Shown here one piece after another: positions 8,047-15,531 of a stretch of DNA of 23,091 nucleotides (positions are counted from its first letter, which is position 1; each line of letters opens with the position of its first letter). A program made the translations under genes and the position numbers. This DNA comes from a bacterium (GTDB taxonomy: Bacteria > Bacillota_I > Bacilli_A > RF39 > UBA660), in NCBI GenBank assembly GCA_029007685.1, contig JAQXIG010000118.1:1-23091 (forward strand), in the 5' to 3' direction. Under the pieces are notes generated by a model. It was not told the origin of the DNA. It ran no database searches and saw nothing but the letters and a program-made list of their open reading frames with translations.

Positions 8047-8664
8047 ATGGAAAAACTGACAGAACGGCAAAATGACATATTAACAGTCATCAAAAAAGCC
8101 ATCGCCGAAAAAGGCTATCCGCCTACAGTTCGCGAAATCGGAAGTGCCGTCGGTTTATCCTCTTCTGCTACCACTCAATTTCATATCAAAAAATTAGAGG
8201 AAAAAGGATATATCAAAAAAGATAATTCTAAAAACAGAACCATCGAAGTATTAGTGCCAAATGAGTTTTTACAAAGCGAGGATAAAGTAATAGAGGTTCC
8301 ATTACTAGGAAAAGTAACAGCTGGAAATCCTATCGAAGCAATTGAAATGCCAGATGAATTTTTTTCACTACCACTGGATTTATTTTCTCCTAAAAAAGAA
8401 GTTTTTACATTACGCGTAAGTGGTGAATCAATGATCAACATTGGAATCTATGATGGCGATATTATCATTGTGGAAAGACAAAAAACAGCCAATAACGGAG
8501 ATACAGTAGTAGCCATGACCGATGAAAATGAAGTAACTGTAAAAACTTTTTATAAAGAAAAAGATCATATTAGGCTACAACCAGAAAATGATTTTATGAA
8601 TCCTATTATCCTTCCCAACGTTACCATTTTAGGAAAAGTAGTCGGTTTATATCGTAAACTCTAG
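8047..8664 (+). CDS. lexA: SOS repressor LexA
   Basis: Represses DNA-damage genes and is inactivated by RecA-stimulated self-cleavage. The 205-residue protein has an N-terminal winged helix (TERQNDILTVIKKAI, PPTVREIGSAVGLSSSAT) and a C-terminal S24 peptidase domain. The cleavage site is Ala92-Gly93 in GKVTAGNP, the nucleophile Ser128 in SGESM and the general base Lys166 in EVTVKTF. The open frame reaches back to 7966, but the ATG at 8047 is set by AAAGGAGG and by the family N-terminus; the longer frame would run through the operator. Two LexA boxes upstream show autoregulation and control of the divergent small membrane protein. Confidence 0.97.
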   Translation: MEKLTERQNDILTVIKKAIAEKGYPPTVREIGSAVGLSSSATTQFHIKKLEEKGYIKKDNSKNRTIEVLVPNEFLQSEDKVIEVPLLGKVTAGNPIEAIEMPDEFFSLPLDLFSPKKEVFTLRVSGESMINIGIYDGDIIIVERQKTANNGDTVVAMTDENEVTVKTFYKEKDHIRLQPENDFMNPIILPNVTILGKVVGLYRKL

Positions 8665-8684
8665 AAGCATTTGCTTCTTTTTTT
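8663..8684 (+). terminator. lexA terminator
   Basis: AGAAGC and GCTTCT (8663-8668 and 8673-8678) form a 6-bp stem with a 4-base loop, followed by a T-run. The stem starts inside the lexA stop codon. The opposite strand lacks a good U tract, so it serves lexA only. Confidence 0.85.
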
Positions 8685-9336
8685 AGCGTTTCCGAAAGCC
8701 AAGCACCAAATACGAAGGTTTCGGATCATAATAACAAGTTTGCATCAACAAAATAGAATCGTGTTCTCTCAAAACTAACGGAATGTCAATTCGTGATTGT
8801 TGTTGTAACCATAATAAATGTTCATAATAGGTATTATCATCAAATTTTAAATTAATATGGTGATAATCACTCGTAACAACCATAACTGTAAACAATTCAT
8901 ACCAAAATGAAAAATGATCTCCCTCAAACAATAAATAACGATGCGTATTGGCATACTCATTATTTAAATAGTATTCTAAAAAATGAAAGGGTGCATCTTC
9001 CCATATTTCAGAGTTATGACCATAAATAAGAAGTTTTTCATCCCACACATCATTTCGATAATCTAAAAAAATGCTACCTTTAGCTGAATCATTACCATCC
9101 TCATCATGAGACAGAAAATAAAAATTATCTTCTGCTTGTACAACACGAAAATGAACATTACTAGAATTTATAGTAATCTTTCCAATCAAAGTAGACTCTT
9201 CTTGGGAGTTTTTATTCACAACCTTAGAAACCTTTGCCCAATCTAAAACAATACCTGCATCTAAACTCACAATCCTACCAAAGCAGATGATAACAAATAA
9301 ACTCAGTATAAATATCTTACTCACAATAATCACCAT
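8683..9336 (-). CDS. Class B sortase
   Basis: Sortases cut surface proteins at an LPxTG- or NPxTx-like signal and attach them to the cell wall. From the ATG at 9336 the product has 217 residues: a membrane signal anchor (MVIIVSKIFILSLFVIICF), then a sortase fold with VVQAEDNFYFLSHDEDG, GSIFLDYRND, LIYGHNSE (catalytic His107), LLMQTC (Cys201) and LVLGFRKR (Arg215). GSIFLDYRN and the spacing are typical of class B. The start is uncertain: the promoter would begin the transcript almost at this ATG, and a GTG at 9324 is the alternative; the frame is open further, to 9390. The gene converges on lexA and its stop lies in the lexA terminator. No sorting-signal substrate is visible in the window. Confidence 0.85.
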   Translation of the reverse strand: MVIIVSKIFILSLFVIICFGRIVSLDAGIVLDWAKVSKVVNKNSQEESTLIGKITINSSNVHFRVVQAEDNFYFLSHDEDGNDSAKGSIFLDYRNDVWDEKLLIYGHNSEIWEDAPFHFLEYYLNNEYANTHRYLLFEGDHFSFWYELFTVMVVTSDYHHINLKFDDNTYYEHLLWLQQQSRIDIPLVLREHDSILLMQTCYYDPKPSYLVLGFRKR

Positions 9337-9340
9337 CCTA

Positions 9341-9369
9341 TTTATACTAATTTCAACATCAAAATGCAA
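9341..9369 (-). promoter_or_regulatory. Putative sortase promoter
   Basis: On the minus strand TTGCAT (9364-9369) and TATAAA (9341-9346) are 17 bases apart. The predicted start near 9334 falls at the first ATG, so the message would be almost leaderless or would use the later GTG. Confidence 0.45.
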
Positions 9370-9504
9370 ATCACAAAAAAAAAGAAACAAATAAAAAGTA
9401 AGTTAAAAAAATAAAAAAAATACAGGATCTTATTGCAAATTAGAGACTCTGTCATCCCCCTTTTTTAAATAGAATCAAAAATAATAAAAACGATCAAAAT
9501 GATC

Positions 9505-9531
9505 AAAAAAAAAGAATACGATAACGTACTC
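9505..9531 (-). terminator. Terminator of the ABC-2 exporter genes
   Basis: On the minus strand GAGTACG, loop TTAT and CGTATTC form a 7-bp stem with one G-U pair, followed by nine U. It ends 15 bases past the permease stop. A second inverted repeat (GATCA, AAA, TGATC at 9492-9504) follows. Confidence 0.85.
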
Positions 9532-9545
9532 CTAACATTCACATT

Positions 9546-10862
9546 TTAAATTTTCTTTGTTCGTGCAGCCTGAAATAGCTTAGACCACATTTTATCCGTA
9601 GAATAATTTAAAATCCCAATTTTATAAATCTTTAACCCATACTTGATAGCAACAAATATAAAACCAATCAACAAAATAACCGAAATGATAACATCGATAA
9701 TTCCAATTTGACCAACAACCAATAAAGCAGGAGCCAACAAACAAGAAATAAATGGTAAATAGGATAAGATTCTAATAAAGATAGAACCTTCAAACATTCC
9801 TGCCATAATCGCCAAATAATAAGATATCATACTTACTAACATGATCGGTGTTTGAATTTGTTGAAAATCTTCCATATTGACAGTCATCGAAGCCAAAATA
9901 CCAGCTACTAAAGAATATGCGATAAAGGACAACAACATCAATAGTAAAGTAAGTGGGATGACATAATAAAGTTTTTCCATAAAACTAGTAGTAGTTAACA
10001 TACTCCAAGTTTCATGGACCCTATCTGTAAAACTACTATTAGGAACAGTGCTAAAATTAGTTCGTAGAAAAAGACCAATTCCACCATAAGACATTAACAA
10101 TAATCCTTGTAAGATCACAAATACATTGGAAGCGAAAACTTTAGAGAAAAAATGCACTTTTGGTGATACATTAGAAATAATAATTTCCATACTGCGAGTG
10201 GTTTTTTCTTCATTAATTTCACTACCAATCATCTGAACCAAGAAAATCACTAGCATAAAAAATGGTAAGATAACAGTAGGAAAAACGGTTCCCATAATCA
10301 TAGCTGTACTTTCCTGCTCATTTTTTGCTTTCTCATCTAAAATAATTCTCTCAATTGCAACAGATGAATTAATTTTGTTTAACTCTTCTAAATCAATATT
10401 CGTAAGCCTCATCGCAATTTGGGTTTTCGTAGTATTCAAAGCCTGTACTAAGGTCTGATAATACAAAGAATCAATTTTTTTATCCGAAATAATTGTTACA
10501 GTCAGATAACTTTCTGGATCCTGTCGAAAGACTAATCCAATTTTAGAAGATTCTCTTAATTCTGTTTCCAAATCTTCTTCCGATTTCTCAAAAACTTCTA
10601 TTTTGGTTTGATAATCAGTACCAAACAACTCATTTGATCTTTTTAAGTTTTGTTCAAAAACAGAAACGACTTGATCAGTATAATCCAATATAACTACTTC
10701 ATTTGTATCATTAAAATCTCCCCCAAAAAAGCCAATGATACTATCTATATTAATTAGCCCAACAATAGCGACCAATAAAATAACATTAGCTAGTAAAAAC
10801 CATTTCGTCTTCATCTTCTTTTTTAAACTAAGCCCCGTTAAATACCAAAACTTACTCGCCAT
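9546..10862 (-). CDS. ABC-2 type exporter permease (NatB/YhaP-like)
   Basis: Membrane half of a two-gene ABC exporter. The 438-residue protein has one membrane segment near the N-terminus (WFLLANVILLVAIVGLINI), a long extracytoplasmic domain (about residues 45-185) and five or six segments in the C-terminal half, beginning AMIMGTVFPTVILPFFMLVIF. The motif EINEEKTTRSMEIIISNVSP is the typical cytoplasmic coupling region of ABC-2 permeases. The ATG at 10862 overlaps the ATPase gene by 11 bases and has AGGTGA 6 bases upstream, inside that gene, so the two are translationally coupled. NatB and YhaP were linked to sodium or drug export in Bacillus; the substrate here cannot be read from sequence. 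Confidence 0.85.
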   Translation of the reverse strand: MASKFWYLTGLSLKKKMKTKWFLLANVILLVAIVGLINIDSIIGFFGGDFNDTNEVVILDYTDQVVSVFEQNLKRSNELFGTDYQTKIEVFEKSEEDLETELRESSKIGLVFRQDPESYLTVTIISDKKIDSLYYQTLVQALNTTKTQIAMRLTNIDLEELNKINSSVAIERIILDEKAKNEQESTAMIMGTVFPTVILPFFMLVIFLVQMIGSEINEEKTTRSMEIIISNVSPKVHFFSKVFASNVFVILQGLLLMSYGGIGLFLRTNFSTVPNSSFTDRVHETWSMLTTTSFMEKLYYVIPLTLLLMLLSFIAYSLVAGILASMTVNMEDFQQIQTPIMLVSMISYYLAIMAGMFEGSIFIRILSYLPFISCLLAPALLVVGQIGIIDVIISVILLIGFIFVAIKYGLKIYKIGILNYSTDKMWSKLFQAARTKKI

Positions 10863-11748
10863 ATTTCTCACCTACTTTCGCAATAAAAATTTCACTTAAG
10901 CTAGGTTCTTCAATCACAAATTTAGAAACCTTATACTTAGAAATTTTCTTAAAAACTTCATAGGCCACTTCTTCTTCCCTAATTTTGATTTCATATTCAT
11001 TTGCCAAAGCATTTACTGCTAACACTCCTGGAATCTTTTTTAGCTCTACCAAATCAATATCCCCAACGAGTTTAATATTCTTTTTTCGATATTCCTTCTT
11101 AATATCTTTAAGATATCCTGCTAAAACTACTTTTCCTTTTACTAAAATGATTAATTTTTCACAAAACATCTCAATATGTTCCATTTGATGAGAAGAAAAA
11201 ATAATAGAACAACCCTGTTTTTGTAATTCATAGATCGCATCCTGAAATAGTTTAACATTAATAGGGTCCAGCCCTGTAAATGGTTCATCTAAAATTAAAA
11301 GTTTAGGCTCATGAATCACTGCCGAAATAAACTGTATTTTTTGTTGATTTCCTTTTGAAAGTTCTTTAATTTTTCGATTCTTATAGTCCTGAATCTGGAA
11401 TTTTTTTAGCCACCAGTCTAACTTTTCTAAAATTTCCTCTTCTACCATTCCTTTTAAAATACCATAGTAAATAACTTGCTCTTTTACTGTCATTTTAGTA
11501 AGTAAACTTCTTTCTTCGGTTACAAATCCAATGTTATCAGTAACACCATAATCAATCGGTTTTCCATCTAAAGTAATATACCCAGAATCAGGATCAAGTA
11601 AGCCCATAATCATTCTAAAGGTTGTTGTTTTCCCAGCACCATTAGCCCCCAACAAACCAAAAATCTCCCCTCTTTCAACAACAAAAGAAAGATCATTCAC
11701 TGCTAAATTATTACCATAAGATTTCGATATCTTTTCAACTTTTAGCAC
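10852..11748 (-). CDS. ABC transporter ATPase (NatA/YhaQ-like)
   Basis: ATP-binding half of the exporter whose permease follows. The 298-residue protein has Walker A GANGAGKTT (34-42), signature LSKGNQQK (130-137), Walker B LLILDEP (150-156) and switch His in SSHQMEH. The Q-loop region reads GFVTEERSL, with Glu in place of Gln, as in the YhaQ-type subgroup. A C-terminal domain of about 80 residues ends with EPSLSEIFI, common in drug or sodium exporters. The start codon is GTG, with GGAGG (11755-11759) 6 bases upstream. An out-of-frame ATG-TGC-TAA overlaps that start. Confidence 0.9.
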   Translation of the reverse strand: MLKVEKISKSYGNNLAVNDLSFVVERGEIFGLLGANGAGKTTTFRMIMGLLDPDSGYITLDGKPIDYGVTDNIGFVTEERSLLTKMTVKEQVIYYGILKGMVEEEILEKLDWWLKKFQIQDYKNRKIKELSKGNQQKIQFISAVIHEPKLLILDEPFTGLDPINVKLFQDAIYELQKQGCSIIFSSHQMEHIEMFCEKLIILVKGKVVLAGYLKDIKKEYRKKNIKLVGDIDLVELKKIPGVLAVNALANEYEIKIREEEVAYEVFKKISKYKVSKFVIEEPSLSEIFIAKVGEKYGE

Positions 11749-11768
11749 ATCGCACCTCCATCTATAAG

Positions 11769-11794
11769 AAAAGCATTGCTCAACGCAACACTTT
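11769..11794 (-). terminator. Terminator after the lipoprotein gene
   Basis: On the minus strand AAAGTGTTGC, loop GTTGA and GCAATGCTTTT pair over about 10 bases with two G-U pairs, followed by a short U-rich tail. The lipoprotein stop lies in the stem. It separates the SPFH group from the ABC exporter, perhaps incompletely. Confidence 0.6.
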
Positions 11795-12272
11795 ATTTAC
11801 AAGTAGCACCTATAGCTTCATATACCTCTTTAATATCCTCAAGTTTAACTTTACCATTTTTAATTAAAGCACTATTAGATTCGTCAATTTCAATAAATTT
11901 ATCCATATCAATTTTACTATAGTCAATCGTTACATCACTAGTCATAGTATCACCATCAATAGTAACTTTATAATCATAATGATCAAGTTTTTTGTATGGT
12001 GCATAAAGTGATTCTACTTGTTCTTTGTATAGTTCCAATGTTGAATTATCACTGCTAATCACTTTTTCCTGTGTAACAAGTTTCGTTACATAATCACCCT
12101 CATAAGTAATTTTATAAGATAAATCCGTTTTTAAATCTTTCGAAATTTCACTACTCATAGTACAAGTTAATGTTTTTTCCCCTTTTTTAGTGGAGTTATT
12201 ACATCCCGCTAATAAGCACACTCCTACAAACATTACTAAAATTAAACTAAAATATTTTACACCTTTTTTCAT
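11793..12272 (-). CDS. Lipoprotein, YehR/DUF1307-like
   Basis: A 159-residue secreted lipoprotein. The signal peptide MKKGVKYFSLILVMFVGVC ends in a lipobox LLAGC, with Cys24 as the lipid-modified residue. The mature part holds TCTMSSEISKD, a run YKITYEGDYVTKLVTQEKV and YKVTIDGDTMTSDVTIDYSKI, which resemble the repeated strand pattern and the VTVDYSK block of YehR-type (DUF1307) lipoproteins. That assignment is from memory of the family. The ATG at 12272 has AAAGGTGA seven bases upstream; the GTG at 12281 lies within that site. It follows the SPFH gene by only 25 bases and probably shares its transcript. Confidence 0.8.
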   Translation of the reverse strand: MKKGVKYFSLILVMFVGVCLLAGCNNSTKKGEKTLTCTMSSEISKDLKTDLSYKITYEGDYVTKLVTQEKVISSDNSTLELYKEQVESLYAPYKKLDHYDYKVTIDGDTMTSDVTIDYSKIDMDKFIEIDESNSALIKNGKVKLEDIKEVYEAIGATCK

Positions 12273-12297
12273 AATTCTCACCTTTCATTTACATTTC

Positions 12298-13455
12298 TTA
12301 AAATTTTTTTCCGCAATTACTACAGAATTTTCCAGTTACAGCCGTACCACAATCACTACAGAATTTTGGTCCTTGGACTACGCCTTCTGAACTTCTCATC
12401 TCAGGTTCAGATGCAGGCTGAGTCTGCTCCACTTTTTGAAATGGATCAACTGGAGAAGACACTACATTTCCCCCATTAGCAAACGGTGCTTGGGATACTC
12501 CTCCCATCATACCACCAGATGTCATATTCATCATGCCAATCCCCATAAATCCTTGCGCTGCTCCTCCAGCATTATTCGCAGCATCTTGAACTGCACTAGC
12601 ATAAGCACCAACCAAAGTTCCTTGTTGCATCATAGAGTTGGAAGATAATTCATAATTATCAATTTTCTTTGCAGACTCTGCATCCAAAGACACACTTTCT
12701 ACAATGAAACCAACTAGTTGTAAACCACGATTACGAATCGCCTCATCAAATACATTTTCATCCATTGTCTTTTTAATTTCATCAGTCTGACTCGGTAACT
12801 CTAAAACTGGAACTTTATGAGCTGAGTTTCCTAATTCATTCAAGACATTTTGGAAAGCACCAATCACTTCAGAACGCATTTGCTCAGTAATTTCATCTTT
12901 CGTAACTTCATCACTAACACCAGCGTGAATTCTCATAAAAACAGAAGGATCAGCAATACGGAAAGTATATTTTCCATAGCATCTAACATCTACCCTAAGG
13001 GGTGATAAAGAACCAGTCATCTGATTAGGAATAGGATGTGACCAATCTTGAAAAGCAATTGGTGTGGCAGTTCCAAATTTATTATCTAAAATCTCTTTTA
13101 CATTAAAATAGAAAACTGCTTGCTCTTTCGCAGGTGTTCCATTATAAGTGAAACGTTGCCACATTTCCTTAAACACCTGGCCAAATTGTCCACCAAAAAA
13201 CGATGGCGAAGAGGATTGATCAAACTCATAGATACCTTCCTCAGCAGTAGCATCCACAACAGCACCTGAATCGTAGATAACCGCTACTTGTCCTGGTGCA
13301 ACCATAATTCTACTGCCTTTAGAAATCTGACCAGTCTTACTAGTTACCTTCTTCATCAAAATATTATTCCCCATATCTTCACATTGAATCAGATCTTGCC
13401 ACTGATCATGCAAAGTTCCACCGACTGAAGATACGATTGATTTAATTAAACCCAT
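12298..13455 (-). CDS. SPFH domain/zinc-ribbon protein (YdjI-like)
   Basis: A 385-residue protein of the YdjI group of SPFH (band 7) proteins, sometimes labelled virion core protein. The SPFH part spans about residues 25-285 with LIQCEDMGNNILMKKV, APGQVAVIYDSGAVVD, VDVRCYGKYTFRIADPSVF and GLQLVGFIVESVSLD. A flexible Gly/Met-rich linker (MMNMTSGGMMGGVSQ) leads to a C-terminal zinc ribbon with Cys366, Cys369, Cys378 and Cys381. In Bacillus, ydjI is cotranscribed with pspA in the membrane-stress response. AGGAGG lies 8 bases before the ATG. Here it follows a Tim44-like zinc-ribbon gene by 19 bases and precedes a lipoprotein, so an envelope-associated role is likely; no PspA is visible. Confidence 0.9.
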   Translation of the reverse strand: MGLIKSIVSSVGGTLHDQWQDLIQCEDMGNNILMKKVTSKTGQISKGSRIMVAPGQVAVIYDSGAVVDATAEEGIYEFDQSSSPSFFGGQFGQVFKEMWQRFTYNGTPAKEQAVFYFNVKEILDNKFGTATPIAFQDWSHPIPNQMTGSLSPLRVDVRCYGKYTFRIADPSVFMRIHAGVSDEVTKDEITEQMRSEVIGAFQNVLNELGNSAHKVPVLELPSQTDEIKKTMDENVFDEAIRNRGLQLVGFIVESVSLDAESAKKIDNYELSSNSMMQQGTLVGAYASAVQDAANNAGGAAQGFMGIGMMNMTSGGMMGGVSQAPFANGGNVVSSPVDPFQKVEQTQPASEPEMRSSEGVVQGPKFCSDCGTAVTGKFCSNCGKKF

Positions 13456-13474
13456 TTCTTATACCTCCTAATTA

Positions 13475-14236
13475 TCAATAATCTTCTTGAATATCGATTA
13501 CCTTCCAACATTTTAATAGCTTAGCTACTGTAATGTTAAGACCACTTTTACAATAAGGACACGCTTTATCTTCCAAAGAAGATAGCGGACTACCACAATT
13601 AGGACAATTAAGTCCTAAAACCCGAATATCAAAACCAGCTTGTTTGGTATCATAAATGTAAACAAAAGTGGTAGTATACCGAGTTTGCTTCTTTCGATCA
13701 GGTCGAGCAGTCTTCCTTTTTCGATATGGATCTTGTAGATAAAAATATTCCAAAGATGTAGATACTTCTAATTTTATCACACCTTTTCGCTTTTGATAAC
13801 CCTTAATTGCATGTTTATGAAAAATAATGTCATCATAACGGTAAATAGTGTCACATTCCTTCAAATCTGCAATCTGCAAACTTATCTTTTCATAGATTAA
13901 ATCATAAATAGAATCTTTTAAATATTTAGCATCTTTTTCTTCTAAACTTTGCAAATAATTACGAATCGTCTCCTCAGTTTGATTATAAAACTCTTTTTCA
14001 TTAAAATCTGGAAACTCTTCTAAAATAGAAGGAAGATATACACTAGTCATTCCACTTACTTGCTTATGTCGAGAAATATCTCGTTCTTTTCCTTCTTTAA
14101 TAATTGAAAACAACTCCAAAAACGAATAGCCTTGAAATCCAAATCGATTTAAAAAATAGCGAATTAGCAAATAAATACTAATAATAATGAACACAAAACC
14201 ACATATAACCCCTAAAAAACCATATATAAAACCCAT
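13475..14236 (-). CDS. Membrane-anchored Tim44-like/zinc-ribbon protein
   Basis: A 253-residue protein with an N-terminal membrane segment (residues about 5-27), a helical region FNEKEFYNQTEETIRNYLQS followed by a strand-rich part (KGVIKLEVSTSLEYFYL) that fits a Tim44-like/NTF2-like fold, and a zinc ribbon near the end with Cys211, Cys214, Cys226 and Cys229. The fold call rests on pattern and is moderate; the zinc ribbon is direct. AGGAG lies 7 bases before the ATG. It is first in a group with the SPFH protein and both end in zinc ribbons, which suggests they act together at the membrane. An extended -10 (TGATATACT, 14257-14265) lies just upstream. Confidence 0.8.
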   Translation of the reverse strand: MGFIYGFLGVICGFVFIIISIYLLIRYFLNRFGFQGYSFLELFSIIKEGKERDISRHKQVSGMTSVYLPSILEEFPDFNEKEFYNQTEETIRNYLQSLEEKDAKYLKDSIYDLIYEKISLQIADLKECDTIYRYDDIIFHKHAIKGYQKRKGVIKLEVSTSLEYFYLQDPYRKRKTARPDRKKQTRYTTTFVYIYDTKQAGFDIRVLGLNCPNCGSPLSSLEDKACPYCKSGLNITVAKLLKCWKVIDIQEDY

Positions 14237-14387
14237 TGCACTACTCCTATGTTTTTAGTATATCATACTATATGCAAAAATATTTAACCAAAAAACTAAA
14301 TTTTAAAATAAAAAATCACAATAGTTCAAGTTTTTTAACAAAAAGATACAAAATTCATTATAAACTATAACTTTTATCCTCTTCTAA

Positions 14388-14772
14388 TCAATATATAACT
14401 TGATCTCCACTGGTGTTTTCATGATCAGAATCTTTACTTTCATAATTAGATTATGAAAAAAATCAACTACTCTTTTTACTTTTAACAACATCTTTGAAAA
14501 TCACAACAATCTCAGTCTTGATAATAATAAAAACTAATACGATTTCAAGTATGGAAACGAAAGTCTTATACTTTGAATTCAGAAAAAATCTCCAGATATA
14601 AGATACATTTAAACTTTTACCACTATAATTTTGACAAAACCAAAAACTACCCCAAGTAAAACATACCCCATTAGGTATTAAGACAGTTAAAAAAAAGAAT
14701 GGAAGAGATAAAATTGCAGTTACTATACTCTTTTTTAGAATCCCTTATAATATATAAGATGATAATACACAT
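14388..14772 (-). pseudogene. Remnant of a small membrane protein gene
   Basis: From 14741 down to 14463 the minus strand is open for 92 codons, but has no ATG or TTG and only a late GTG. It reads ILKKSIVTAILSLPFFFLTV, then LIPNGVCFTWGSFWFCQNYS, and later FVSILEIVLVFIIIKTEIVV, so two membrane segments. In the same frame, after a UGA and a UAA, a hydrophilic tail SNYESKDSDHENTSGDQVIY reads on to a stop at 14388. A missing base in the A-run at about 14734 would join the frame to an ATG at 14772 (MCIIILYIIRDSKK). Lost start, shift and stops suggest decay. I do not recognise a family. A non-standard start for a real gene is less likely. Confidence 0.45.
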
Positions 14773-14796
14773 ATTTCTAAAATAGATTTCCATAAA

Positions 14797-14823
14797 CAAA
14801 AAAAGAGAAAATAGCCATTTCCC
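14797..14823 (-). terminator. Terminator of the coat protein genes
   Basis: On the minus strand GGGAAAT, loop GGCT and ATTTTCTC form a stem of about 7 pairs with two G-U pairs, followed by seven or more U. It starts right at the stop codon of the 14825-15148 gene. Confidence 0.6.
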
Positions 14824-14824
14824 T

Positions 14825-15148
14825 TTAATGATTTTGATCTAATTCTAGTAACTGATTTTGTAAACATTGAATTTTTTCATCAATTTTATCTTCCTCAGCT
14901 TTTTCTAAAGAATACCATCCTTTTTGAAATAATAAATTAAAAATTTCTCTAGACATATCTTTGGTATCTTCAAACATTCCAAAGTAATCCTCATATAAAT
15001 AGTCATTACTAGCCTCATTCAAAGCCCAAGAATAATTATTAGAAAGATTTTTTTCTAACTCCAATACTGTAGTTAAATAATCTTTATCATTCATTTCAAT
15101 TCCTGTTGGAACCTCTACTTTCATATTACATACTTTATTACTCTTCAT
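14825..15148 (-). CDS. CotF-like spore coat family protein
   Basis: A 107-residue protein. Residues from about 19 on (MNDKDYLTTVLELEKNLSNN, then YSWALNEASNDYLYEDYFGM and REIFNLLFQKGWYSLEKAEE) match the coat F domain, a ferritin-like helical fold common in Bacillota spore coats: the ALNEAS and FN-L-F-KGWY blocks are the hallmark. The ATG at 15148 has AAGGAG 9 bases upstream, inside the preceding gene, and overlaps that gene by 11 bases, so the two are coupled. Coat F proteins also occur in lineages where sporulation has not been shown, so a spore role is not certain. Confidence 0.85.
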   Translation of the reverse strand: MKSNKVCNMKVEVPTGIEMNDKDYLTTVLELEKNLSNNYSWALNEASNDYLYEDYFGMFEDTKDMSREIFNLLFQKGWYSLEKAEEDKIDEKIQCLQNQLLELDQNH

Positions 15149-15449
15149 CCTCTACTTCTCCTTCCTCATCATATTCATACTCATCGTTATCTCCATTATA
15201 AACATCATCACAATCACAAGTTTCACAATCGCAATCATCTTCATATTCTTCCCCATTTAAAATAGCCAAGAGTAATAACATATGTTGATAGTGAAGATTC
15301 CGTGCATTTTCTAATACTTCCTTAATTTCTTCTTGTTGTACTTCATGAATATAATGTTGAATTTGTTTATATGCTTGATAATTCCAACCAAACATATCTG
15401 AAATATATGCCAAATCTTTCGTTGATATCATTTGTGGTACTGTATCCAT
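15138..15449 (-). CDS. Small CotF-related protein with acidic Cys-rich tail
   Basis: A 103-residue partner of the downstream coat F gene. The N-terminal part (STKDLAYISDMFGWNYQAYK, QEEIKEVLENARNLHYQHML) is a two-helix segment like the short CotF-related proteins that usually precede a coat F gene. The last 35 residues are almost all Asp, Glu, Tyr and Cys, with DCDCETCDCDD, which looks able to bind metal or cross-link through disulfides. AGGAGG (15457-15462) lies 7 bases before the ATG. The gene overlaps the next by 11 bases. The tail could also be a species-specific low-complexity end. Confidence 0.8.
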   Translation of the reverse strand: MDTVPQMISTKDLAYISDMFGWNYQAYKQIQHYIHEVQQEEIKEVLENARNLHYQHMLLLLAILNGEEYEDDCDCETCDCDDVYNGDNDEYEYDEEGEVEDEE

Positions 15450-15496
15450 ATTTTTTCCTCCTAATTATATTTTGAAAACAATTTTTATTTTTTATA

Positions 15497-15531
15497 CAAA
15501 AAAAGAAAAGAAACATTAACATTTCTTCTCT
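15497..15531 (-). terminator. Terminator of the 55-residue protein gene
   Basis: On the minus strand AGAGAAGAAA and TTTCTTTTCT pair over 10 bases with one G-U pair around an 8-base loop, followed by a U-run. The stop codon of the gene at 15530-15697 overlaps the stem. Confidence 0.8.

Larger units (their letters stand above)
14237..14824. other. Gene-free stretch with a broken frame
   Basis: No intact gene was found in these 588 bases. The right end holds the terminator of the coat gene, the left end a likely promoter of the Tim44-like gene, and the middle the remnant at 14388-14772. No repeat array, RNA gene or inverted repeat of note was seen. Confidence 0.6.

Noticed and set aside
15464..15469. 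TATAAT upstream of the coat genes
   Set aside because: No -35 at proper distance, and transcription would begin inside the ribosome site.
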